64,000 nt of DNA. Origin: Chenopodium formosanum. Its lineage: Eukaryota; Streptophyta; Magnoliopsida; Caryophyllales; Amaranthaceae. A model generated the notes under the pieces. It worked only from the letters and a program-made list of their open reading frames with translations, ran no database searches and was not told the origin of the DNA. The stretch is from contig CM044871.1 in NCBI GenBank assembly GCA_024500155.1, positions 35,504,228 to 35,568,227 of the forward strand, written 5' to 3'. Positions 54,556-64,000 of the stretch are shown here, piece after piece (within the stretch, counting starts at the first letter, position 1; every line of letters starts with the position of its first letter). Both the position numbers and the translations under genes were made by a program.

Positions 54556-56633
54556 GAATCAAATGAAAGCAGAAAACATTTAAACATATCTTTTTAAATC
54601 AATTGAATGTCAACACATTCAAACAATTGAATTGAATGAAAGTCAAATGCATTCAAACAAATCTTTTTGTATAAAATGAAAGTCATCTACATTCAAAGAA
54701 GCTAAATGAATCAAACGAAAAAAAAAACACATTAAAACAAAGCTTTTTGAATCAAATGAAAATCAGACACATTCAAACAAAGCTTTTTAAATCAAATGTT
54801 AGTCAGACACATTCAAACAAAGCTTTTTTAATCGAATAAAATTAATATGCATTTAAAGAACCTATCTAAATCAAATGCATACCGAACACATTCAAACAAA
54901 GCTTTTTGAATCAAATTAAAGTCAAACACAGTAAAAAAAATCCTTTTGAATTCAAAGAAAGTCAAACACATTCAAAGACTACTTTTTGAATCAAATAAAG
55001 TGAAATGCATTCAACATATTTCATTGAATGAAATGAAAGTCAAATACATTCAAAGAAAGCTTTTTAATCTAATGAAAGTTAAACACATTAAAACAAAGCT
55101 TTTTGTGTCGAATGAAAGTCATATACATTCAAAAAAGCTAATTGAATCTAATGAAAGCTAAGCACTTCGAAACAAATATTTTGGAAGCAATTGAAAGTCC
55201 AACACATTCAAACAAAGCTTTTTGAATCCAATGAAAGTCAAACACATTTAAAAAATGCTTTTAGAATCAAATGAATGTTAAACATATTCAAACAAAATTT
55301 TTGAGTTAAATGAAAGTCTAACACATTCGAACAAAGCTTTTTAAATCAAAGAAGTCAAATACATTCAAACAAAGCTTTTTAATCACATTAAAGTCAAACA
55401 CATTAAAACAAAGCTTTTTGAATTGAATGAAAGTAATATGCATTCAAAGAAGCTAATTGAAACAAAGGAAAGCTGAACACATTAAAACAAATATTTTCGA
55501 ATCAATTGAATGTCAAACACATTCAAACAAAGCCTTTTGAATCGAATGAAATTCAAATGCATTCAAACAAAGCTTGTTGAATCAAATGAAATTCAAACAT
55601 ATTCAAACAAAGCTTGTTAAATCAAATGAAAGTGAAACACATTCAAACAAAGCTTTTTGAATTTAATGAAATTCATATGCATTCAAAGAAGCTAATTGAA
55701 TCAAATGAAAAAAAAAAAATTGAAACAAAGCCTTTCGACTTAAATGATTATCAAACATATTCAAACAATGTTTTTTGAATCAAATGATAATTAAACACAT
55801 TTTAAAAAAGCTTTTTGAAACGAATGAAAGATAAAAACATTGAAACAAAGCTTTTTGAATAAAATGATAGTCGAACACATTCAAAAAAGCTTTGTGAATC
55901 AAATGAAAGTCAAACACATTCAAACAAAGCATTTTGAATCTAATGAAAGTCAAACACATTCAAACAAAGGTTTTTGAATCGAATGAAAGTCATATGCATT
56001 CAAAGAAGTTAATTGAATCAAATGAAAGCTGAACACATTCAAACAAACCATTTTAAATCAAATGAAATTCAAAGACATTAAAACAAAGCTTTTAGAATCG
56101 AATGAAAATCAAATGCATTCAAACAATGCTTTTTGAATCAAATGAATGTCAAACACATTCAAACAAAGTTTTTTGAATCAAATGAAAGTCGTACACATTC
56201 AAAAAAAGCTTTGTGAATCGAATAAAAGTCATTTGCATTCAAAAAAGCTAATTGAATCAAATGAAAGCTTTACACATTAAAACAAATCTTTTTGAATCAA
56301 TTGAACGTCAAACACATTCAAACAAAGCTTTCTTAATCGAATGAAAGTCGTATGTATTCAAAGAAGCTAATTGAATCAAATAAAAAAAGAACACATTAAA
56401 ACAAAGCTTTTTGAATCAAATGAAAACAAAACACATTAAAACAAAGCTTTTGAATCGAATGAAAGTCAAATGCATTCAAACAAAGGTTTTAGAATCAAAT
56501 GAAAGTTAAACATATTCAAACAAAGATTTTTTAATCCAATGAACTTGAAACACATTCAAATAAAGCTTTTTGAATCAAATGAAAGTGAAACACATTCAAA
56601 CAAAGGTTTTTTAATCAAATGAAAGTCATATGC
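54556..56633. repeat. 41-bp satellite array, segment 5
   Basis: Diverged 41-bp monomers with the same variant blocks as segments 1, 2 and 4. It ends abruptly at the family C LTR (GTCATATGC then TGATCACGGG). Confidence 0.95.
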
Positions 56634-57692
56634 TGATCACGGGTTAGATAGGTCTTATAGCTACTACCCTAACCAAATTAATCATTTATAATACCTAAAC
56701 CTACACTAAACTAGTTAGTGGCAAGTAAAGGGTCGAACCACTAGGGAAGCACGCTAATCAAACATCAATAATCACTAATGCAAGAGTTAAAAGGGGATTG
56801 TTTTAGTTGGTTTTGTTGAGTAAGGACACTAAAACTACAAATAAGCACGAAAATGATGGTTAAAATCAAGGGAAAATGACGCTAGGGATACGGGGGTGTC
56901 CAATATGATTAGAAAGAAGGGAATAATGGTGATTATCATGAAAAACATGCCAAAGAACACAAGATTCTACCTAAACAATACATTCTCATGCCATAGTCTA
57001 GGCACATCAATGAAAGAGGTCTACACTAATACGGATGATTCTCATGCATCCTATTAGTTACGTTGAATTCAAGAGAATAAAGAAGCTCAATCCATAAAAA
57101 AATCCACTTTAATAACTCATTCTCATGCAATCATTAAAATAGAGATAATCCTAATCTAGTTCAAATCACTTTCATGCATTTAAACTAGAAAACATCAAAT
57201 AGAGTGCAACAATAATCTCAAGCTAATAAAAATCATGTATTTCATCAATATATGGCCTAAGTTCAATCCAACCATCATCATTCATCCAATATCAAATCAT
57301 ATCTTCCACCCCCTTCCCCTAGCTAAAAGTTTAGCCTAGAGAAGGGAGATTAAACATAATATCAAAATTAGAAAAAAAAACTCAAGAAACTCAAAACAAA
57401 ACATGATTAAAATCAATGAAATCAATAACAACTAGATAAACTAATAAGAATGACAAGAAAAAGTAACAATAAAACAAATAAATAATACTAAAGGAAAGGA
57501 GAAGAGATTACTAAAGGAAGGATTAATGAAAGATGAAAACTTGGATTCTTGCTTGATTGATTGAGGGTTAAAACTTGATCAAAGTTGAATACAATAAAGG
57601 ATGCTTGAATAACAGTCTATTTTCTCTCTCTAGATTAGGCTAATGTTTTATGGAATTAGTACTAAGTGTCCTCTATTACAAAGAGTCCCGTC

Positions 57693-57701
57693 TATATATA
57701 T
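57693..57701 (-). promoter_or_regulatory. TATA box of family C LTR
   Basis: ATATATATA on the minus strand, followed by GACGGGACTC. It lies 66 bp downstream (minus strand) of the GC-rich array. Confidence 0.55.
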
Positions 57702-57766
57702 GTGGCTCCCCCCAAAAGAAAGAGACTTGGACAACAAGGTGCAAAGAAATCAGAAACCCAGCGGTG

Positions 57767-57915
57767 TGCGCCCGCACACGACATATGCGCGCCCGCACAG
57801 TAGGTATGTGCGCCCTCTCAGCATAGTGCGCGGTCGCGACTTTGAGGGTAGGGGAAATCAAGCGCGCCCGTACAGCAGACCAGCGCGCTTGCGCAGCAGG
57901 TCGCGTGCCTGCATA
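57767..57915. repeat. GC-rich phased array in family C LTR
   Basis: Variants of GCGCCCGCACA start at 57768, 57789, 57810, about 57828, 57864, 57885 and 57905. Most intervals are 18-21 bp, with one gap of 36. More degenerate relatives (CTGCGCGCCTGCACAACAG) continue to about 58030. The sequence is unrelated to the Tat array; the layout and distance to the TATA box are similar. Confidence 0.6.
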
Positions 57916-58270
57916 GAAGCCGCACAATAGGTCGCCCAAACTCTCTTGTTTGGCTCTGTTTCTTCAGCCTGGCTGCGCGGGTTCTAACAGGGCTGCGCGC
58001 CTGCACAACAGCCGCACAGCACCCCGTGCACAATAGTTTGCTTGGCTCCTTGAAATCCACTTTCTTTCGGCACAAAATACCTACAAAACAAAAACATGGA
58101 AATCAAAATAAAGACAAGGTGAGAAGACTAAAAACAGGGAAGATAAAGGAGAAACAAAAAGAGGAAGCAAAAATAGGTAAAAATGCTTAGAAAAAGGGCC
58201 AAACAAGTGTAAATGAGGGGAGAATCCTTAGAGAAAAAGGATAAAAGAGTGGCATAAATGCCACTCATCA

Positions 58271-58755
58271 AAATCCCCCACACTTGCCTCCTGTTTGTCC
58301 TAAAGCAAGGAAAACTGGAACAAAAAGACAAACACACCAAACATAACATGACAAGGTTTTAAGAAAACCAATCAAGCCTCAAGGTAATGAAATGCTCAAT
58401 TTGAACTCACATGCAAATAAATGCACCAAAGAATACTTATCTTTCTAAATTCAAAGAGGGAAAACATGTTCCAAGATGATCAAGGTTGAAAAAGACAAAC
58501 CTAAACTAAGCGTAGAGAACTAATGATTTCATTCTCCGCCCTAACCCCAACCAAGACGGTCCGCGTTCTCTCCACTAGCTTCAATTCATCCCCTAGCTAG
58601 CTCCTCATGATTCCTTGAGGGAACCGGAAAAAGAAATTTTTATGTGGAATCATGAGGTCATCTCAACATCTCAAGTATGCATACTCTCTCCATAGGGTTG
58701 AAATCTATCTCCCTCCACCGTTCTTTGACCACGCCCCTCTAGAATCCAAGGGTCT
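58271..58755 (-). mobile_element. Family C interior fragment with PPT
   Basis: On the minus strand a polypurine tract (AAGTGTGGGGGAT, plus-strand 58272-58285) directly precedes the family C LTR. Upstream sequence matches the family B interior (GAACGGTGGAGGGAGATAG and GGAGAGAGTATGCATA neighbourhoods), so families B and C are related. The fragment is cut at 58755 by the next LTR. Confidence 0.82.
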
Positions 58756-59910
58756 TGATAAGTGACTTTTATGTCACTTTTAGGGCGGTTATTGAGTTGC
58801 TTTCCGGCATATTTTACAATAATTTAGCCCATTTTGTTCTTTATTTATTTTATTTTCTTATTCTCGTCTTTTATCTTTATTTTAAGTATTTTTAGTAGTT
58901 TTTAATAGTCTTTAGCTTATTTTCTTAATTTATTTAAATTATCTTATTTTCTATGTTTATATTTTAAGTTTTTAGTTCTTGTTATTTAATAAGTTCCTAG
59001 TTTTTCTCATTTTCTTATTTTATTTTATTTTCATGTTTGTTTTCTTTATTATATTTAATTTCTTTTGATTTTATTTTTAAGTTATTTTTATTTTATTTTA
59101 TCTTTATTTTATTTTATTTTATTTGTCTCGGTTTCACCCTCGGGTTTGTTTATGTGTAGGCTTGAGTTCAAGGTCCAAGCCACCCAACACCAACTCCCCT
59201 GGCAGCAACCTACCACCAAAATCACCAATCACCACTCACCAGCTACCAGCTCCACCTACAACCTCCACCATACTCAACCACAACAGCCGCACACCACCAC
59301 CTTCAGCCACCAAAACCACCAGCTCCACCAATGCAGCCCCCTTCACCACACATTCACCAGTGCACCACCATCCCAACCACATCCACCCAACACCAACAGC
59401 CCCCACAGTCACCAAACCACCACCAATCTTACCTTCACTCACAACCTATCACAGCCACAAAAACACCCATAACAACCACCTCACGCAACCACTTGCGAAC
59501 CACCACCTGAACCACGCAACTCCCCTGATTTCACTCTCCTCTTCTCACTGACCAGTAACATCAAATCCACACCTTCAATATACCACCATTTCACACCCCC
59601 TGTTCCACCGTCACACCACTCACGCGCAAACCACCGCAACTAATTCGCCACCTCACCCTACTCGCACCACCTCCAATCCCCTGCTCCCATAAACCGCAGC
59701 CAACATCACCAAATACCACCAGCAACCCAATTACTCACCAACAGCAACCACCTGCCCTTCACCCACAATCGGCAACCAATTGCAACCCCAAATCGCCCAA
59801 GCAACATCCGCAATTCAGAGCAAATGAAAATCAATCAAGTTCGAGCAAACCAAAGGAGTTCAAGCGAAGTTTAAGTCATAAACTTTTGAGGTTTTGTAAT
59901 TTAAAGAGGT

Positions 59911-59986
59911 GTGGTCGAACACACCCATGGTTCGACCGAACCAACCCCGTAGTTCAGCCGCACCAACCAATGGTTCGACCGAATGC
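59911..59986. repeat. Phased GGTTCGACC array in plus-strand family A LTR
   Basis: Four sites with TCG (or TCA) centres near 59915, 59932, 59954 and 59975 (17, 22 and 21 bp apart), the counterpart of 6009-6085. The best units are GGTTCGACCGAAC at 59929 and GGTTCGACCGAA at 59972. Confidence 0.55.
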
Positions 59987-60303
59987 GTGATTTTTAATGA
60001 AAATCGGACGGCTGCAAAGTGATGATTGCTGAAGATGATGGAGTATGAACAGTGATGATGATGCGTGAATGGGTGTTTGAATTGGAGCAGCAAATTCGAA
60101 AGTGAAGTGTTAAGGTAGTCAGATAGGGATTTCGTTGTTAGGGTGGGAATTTTGGGGATTTTGGGATTTTTCTTTTACCTTTTCATTTCCTTTTATTTTA
60201 TTTTATGGTTGTTTTTTTATTTTTGGTTTTTAGTTTAGTATTTTAATTGTTTTAGTTTAGTTTTATTTCTTTTTAATTTCTTTTATATTATTTTAGCTTA
60301 TAT

Positions 60304-60311
60304 TATAAATA
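60304..60311 (+). promoter_or_regulatory. TATA box of plus-strand family A LTR
   Basis: TATAAATA followed by CCCTCTTTGGG, identical in context to the minus-strand copy at 5660. Confidence 0.55.
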
Positions 60312-61240
60312 CCCTCTTTGGGTTATTTTCTAATGAATTTCAATCAACATTTTATTTTTTAGATAGATTTGATTAGTATAGCCTTTACTTTATCTCTCTT
60401 TAGGTTAGTTTAGGAGTAGTGTAGAGAGAGAAAGCTTGGATTTCGATGGAGTTTTTGAGCGGTGGAAGAAGCAACTTTGTGGAAGTTCTTCTCATCTATT
60501 CAATGAGCATTTTCTAACTTTCTCTCATCTTTATTTCTTGCTTAATTCTTAGTTTTTGCTTTTTGTTTATTGATTTGAGTAGATTAATTAGTTTATTTGT
60601 TTAATCTTGTTTTTATTCTTATTTTACCTTGTTTTCCATGTCTTTCTTCATTATGTTAGCTTACATTTTGTTCTAGGGAAATGGATGAAGGTTATGTTAA
60701 TAAATTGAATGATTTATTGTAATTAGTATGGAATTGTTTCTTGATTATTGTGTATGTGTGATGCATTTATGGATTAGAATCTTTCTAGCTAATTGATTCA
60801 ATGTTTTCAATCGATTGTGCAAAAGTGAGTTGGGTGAGAGCCCTAATTTCTTCCATACCTTTGCTAGGCTAGTTGCACGAGAGTGAATTAGTTTAGTAGG
60901 ATAATTAACATGCTTAATTGTGCGAGAGTGAGTTAAATGTGTTGATTGTTCCTAATCAAGGTCATTTTCATCTAATTGTATGATGTTATTGAATGTATTG
61001 ATGTAATTGGATTCCACTTTCCCTAATTTTAGTTATTTGTTCTTAGTTGTGTTTAGTTGAACCTCTCTCTATCTCACAAGCTTTCCTAGTAGTCTAACTA
61101 GCACAAATTGATACACTAAGTCCTTTTGGGTTCGACCCTTTACTTGCCACTAACTAGTTTAGTGTAAGTTTAGGTATTATAAATTTTTAATTTCGTTGGG
61201 GTTAGTAGTCCCAACGACCTATCTAATCCCTATAAAATTT

Positions 61241-61258
61241 TGGCGCCGTTGCCGGGGA
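61241..61258 (+). other. Primer binding site after family A LTR
   Basis: TGGCGCCGTTGCCGGGGA, as at 38371. The leader that follows (to 61314) is nearly identical to 38389-38445 and then stops at satellite sequence. Confidence 0.85.
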
Positions 61259-61517
61259 CTAAGGCGTTCATTAGTTTGTGTTGATTAGATTAGCTAGTTT
61301 CTTGTATATTATTTGATTTAAACACATTTAAACAAAGCTTTTTGAATCAAATGAAAGTCAAACACATTCAAATAAATCTTTTTGAATCGAAATAAAGTCA
61401 AACACATTCAAACAAAGCTTTTTGAATCAAATGAAATTTAAACACATTCAAACAAATCTTTTTGGATCATATGAAAGTCAAACACATTCAAACATAGCTT
61501 TTTGAATCAAATGAATG

Positions 61518-61573
61518 TCAAACACACTCAAACAAAGCTTTTGATTCATAAAGCTTTGTTTGAATGTGTTTGA
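61518..61573. repeat. Inverted-monomer hairpin 1
   Basis: The 24-nt arms 61518-61541 and 61550-61573 are complementary except for one pair; the loop TGATTCAT has 8 nt. Confidence 0.9.
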
Positions 61574-62175
61574 ATGTATTTCGATCCAAACATAGCCTTT
61601 AGAATCTAATGAAAGTTAAAAACATTTAAACGAAGCTTTTTGAATCAAATGAAAGTCAAACACATTCAAATAAATCTTTTTTAATCGAAATAAAGTCAAA
61701 CACATTCAAACAAAGCTTTTTGAATCAAATGAAAATCAAACACGTTCAAACAAAGCTTTTTGAATCAAATGAAAGTCAAACACATTCAAACAAAGCTTTT
61801 TAAATCAAATGAAAGTAAAAAACATTCAAACAAATCTTTTTAGATCGAAATTCAGTCAAACACATTATAACAAAACTTTTTGAATCAAATGAAAGTCAAA
61901 CACATTCAAACAAATCTTTTTAAATCAAATGAAAGTCAAACACAATCTAACATAACTTTTTAAATCAAATGAAAGTTAAACACATTTAAACAAATCTTTT
62001 TAATTTAAATGAAAGTCAAACACATTTAAATAAATATTTTTGAATCGAAATAAAGTAAAACACATTCAAATAAAGCTTTTTGAATCAAGTGAAATTTAAA
62101 CACATTCAAACAAATCTTTTTGAATCATATGAAAGTCAAACACATTCAAATATAGCTTTTTGAATTAAATGATAG

Positions 62176-62231
62176 TCAAACACACTCAAACAAAGCTTTT
62201 GAATCATAAAGCTTTGTTTGAATGTGTTTGA
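62176..62231. repeat. Inverted-monomer hairpin 2
   Basis: Arms 62176-62199 and 62208-62231, loop TGAATCAT, one mismatch. It lies 658 bp after hairpin 1. Confidence 0.9.
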
Positions 62232-62993
62232 ATGTACTTCCATCCAAACATAGCTTTTTGAATCAAATAAAATTTAAACACATTTAAACAAAGCTTTTTG
62301 AATCAAATGAAAGTCAAACACATTCAAATAAATCTTTTTGAATCGAAATAAAGTCAAACACATTCAATCAAAGCTTTTTGAATCAAATGAAATTTAAACA
62401 CATTCAAACAAATCTTTTTGGATCATATGAAAGTCAAACACATTCAAACAAAGCTTTTTGAATCAAATGAACGTCAAACACATTCAAATAAATCTTTTTT
62501 AATCGAAATAAAGTCAAACACATTCAAACAAAGCTTTTTGAATCAAATGAAAGTCAAACACGTCCAAACAAAGCTTTTTGAATCAAATGAAAGTCAAACA
62601 CATTCAAACAAAGCTTTATAAATCAAATGAAAGTAAAAAACATTCAAACAAATCTTTTTAGATCGAAATAAAGTCAAACACATTCTAACAAAGCTTTTTG
62701 AATCAAATGAAAGTCAAACACATTCAAACAAATCTTTTTAAATCAAATGAAAGTCAAACACAATCTAACATAACTTTTTAAATCAAATGAAAGTTAAACA
62801 CATTTAAACAAATCTTTTTAAATTAAATAAAAGTCAAACACATTTAAATAAATATTTTTGAATCGAAATAAAGTAAAACACGTTCAAATAAAGCTTTTTG
62901 AATCAAATGAAATTTAAAGACACTCAAACAAATCTTTTTGGATCATATGAAAGTCAAACACATTCAAATATAGCTTTTTGAATCAAATGATAG

Positions 62994-63049
62994 TCAAACA
63001 CACTCAAACAAAGCTTTTGAATCATAAAGCTTTGTTTGAATGTGTTTGA
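62994..63049. repeat. Inverted-monomer hairpin 3
   Basis: Arms 62994-63017 and 63026-63049, loop TGAATCAT, one mismatch. It lies 818 bp after hairpin 2, in a longer higher-order unit. Confidence 0.9.
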
Positions 63050-63650
63050 ATGTACTTCATCCAAACATAGCTTTTTGAATCAAATAAAATTTAAACACAT
63101 TTAAACAAAGCTTTTTGAATCAAATGAACGTCAAACACATTCAAATAAATCTTTTTGAATCGAAATAAAGTCAAACACATTCAAACAAAGCTTTTTAAAT
63201 CAAATGAAATTTAAACACATTCAAACAAATATTTTTGGATCATATGAAAGTCAAACACATTCAAACATAGCTTTTTGAATCAAATGAAAGTCAAACATAT
63301 TCAAACAAATCTTTTTAGATCGAAATTCTGTCAAACACATTCTAACAAAGCTTTTTGAATCAAATGAAAGTCAAACACATTCAAACAAATCTTTTTAAAT
63401 CAAATGAAAGTCAAACACAATCTAACATAACTTTTTAAATTAAATGAAAGTTAATCACATTTAAACAAATCTTTTTAAATCAAATGAAAGTGAAACACAT
63501 TTAAATAAATATTTTTTAATCGAAATAAAGTAAAACACATTCAAATAAAGATTTTTGAATCAAATGAAATTTAAACACATTCAAACAAATCTTTTTGGAT
63601 CATATGACAGTCAAACACATTCAAACATAGCTTTTTAAATCAAATGAAAG

Positions 63651-63700
63651 TCAAACACACTCAAACAAAGCTTTTGATTCATTAAGCTTTGTTTGAATGT
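63651..63700. repeat. Inverted-monomer hairpin 4, shortened
   Basis: The left arm is as in the others; the right arm AAGCTTTGTTTGA (63684-63696) is shorter because the following GTGTTTGA is missing. It lies 657 bp after hairpin 3. Confidence 0.85.
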
Positions 63701-64000
63701 ACTTCGATCCAAACATAGCCTTTTGAATCAAATGAAAGTTAAAAACATCTAAACGAAGCTTTTTGAATCAAATGAAAGTCAAACACAATCCAATAAATCT
63801 TTTTAAATCGAAATAAAGTCAAACACATTCAAACAAAGCTTTTTGAATCAAATGAAAGTCAAACAAGTTCAAACAAAGCTTTTTGAATCAAATGAAAGTC
63901 AAACACATTCAAACAAAGCTTTTTTGATCAAATGAAAGTCAAAAACATTCAAACAAATCTTTTTAGATCGAAATTTAGTCAAACACATTCTAACAAAGCT

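Larger units (their letters stand above)
56634..58270 (-). mobile_element. Family C LTR, minus strand
   Basis: 1637 bp. On the minus strand it starts TGATGAGTGGCATTTATGCC and ends ACCCGTGATCA. The end region (GTGCAAGTAAAG-like primer neighbourhood and GGTTAGATAGGTC on the plus strand) is related to family A. A TATA box lies at 57693-57701 and a GC-rich phased array at 57767-57915 upstream of it. The frames at 57643-58075 translate the GC-rich array and are not genes. Confidence 0.85.
58756..61235 (+). mobile_element. Family A LTR, plus strand, with downstream PBS
   Basis: 2480 bp beginning TGATAAGTGACTTTTATGTC. It contains a TTTTA-rich stretch (about 59040-59120), a CCACCA-rich part, the GGTTCGACCGAA array (59911-59986) and a TATA box (60304-60311). 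It ends at about 61235 (CCCTATAA; the terminal CA is lost) and is followed by AATTT and the PBS. It is a 5' LTR of an element whose interior is lost after 61314. Confidence 0.9.
61315..64000. repeat. 41-bp satellite array, segment 6 (657-bp higher-order repeat)
   Basis: The most homogeneous satellite segment. A block with TTTTTAGATCGAAAT recurs at 61841, 62659, 63316 and 63964 (818, 657 and 648 bp). Each higher-order unit has one inverted partial monomer that makes a hairpin. The array continues past the window end. Confidence 0.96.

Noticed and set aside
57643..58075. Arg/Ala/Pro-rich overlapping ORFs on both strands
   Set aside because: They are produced by the GC-rich array of the family C LTR; no start context or domain.
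1..64000. Telomere-type repeat, rRNA or tRNA genes
   Set aside because: No TTTAGGG runs and no rRNA or tRNA-like segments were recognised by eye; the tRNA-related sequences are only primer binding sites.

Overview
The window is a gene-poor, AT-rich block of plant (angiosperm, probably eudicot) heterochromatin. I find no host gene. The plant assignment rests on the element types: a Ty3/gypsy element of the Tat/Ogre type, Athila-like LTRs with a tRNA-Asp-type primer site, an L1 LINE with a DUF4283/zinc-knuckle ORF1, and hAT-like and Mutator-like MITEs. The species cannot be named from sequence alone.

The ground state is a satellite with a 41-bp monomer (1-4258, 4927-5055, 24023-27574, 30792-35907, 44946-49830, 54556-56633, 61315-64000). 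At least three higher-order organisations are visible: about 2.88 kb, about 1.70 kb, and about 657 bp with a recurrent inverted monomer. Everything else is inserted into this satellite: (1) a hAT-like MITE at 4267-4926; (2) a minus-strand solo LTR (family A, 5056-24022) that is itself interrupted by a 16.5-kb Tat-type retrotransposon (7203-23726) plus the 3' stub of a second Tat copy (about 6885-7202); (3) a 3.2-kb poly(A)-terminated non-autonomous retroposon with internal tandem repeats of about 415 bp (27575-30791); (4) a complete 9.0-kb LTR element with 5-bp target duplications, two LTRs of about 2.45 kb and only a decayed gag-like ORF (35908-44945); (5) an L1-type LINE (49831-54555); (6) a rearranged cluster of a minus-strand family C LTR with some interior and a plus-strand family A LTR with primer site (56634-61314).

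The Tat element keeps gag, protease, RT, RNase H, a second RNase H and integrase in order. Down to 15235 they lie in one reading frame broken only by stop codons, and a 425-bp MITE splits the second RNase H. Behind integrase is an antisense gene with a plant mobile domain and a 150-bp intron, then 66-bp tandem repeats, a polypurine tract and the 3' LTR.

The most unusual signal is an 11-bp near-palindrome (CCGTGWCACGG and variants) in at least 12 clusters of 3-6 units across the Tat element. Units are spaced almost exactly 20 bp with unrelated 9-bp spacers. Clusters sit in both LTRs just upstream of the TATA box, in the leader, behind integrase, inside the intron of the antisense gene, just upstream of that gene, and in the 3' region. 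GC-rich or palindromic arrays of similar spacing but different sequence lie upstream of the TATA boxes of the family A and family C LTRs. The arrangement suggests helically phased binding sites and possibly an element-encoded regulatory module; that function is inference.
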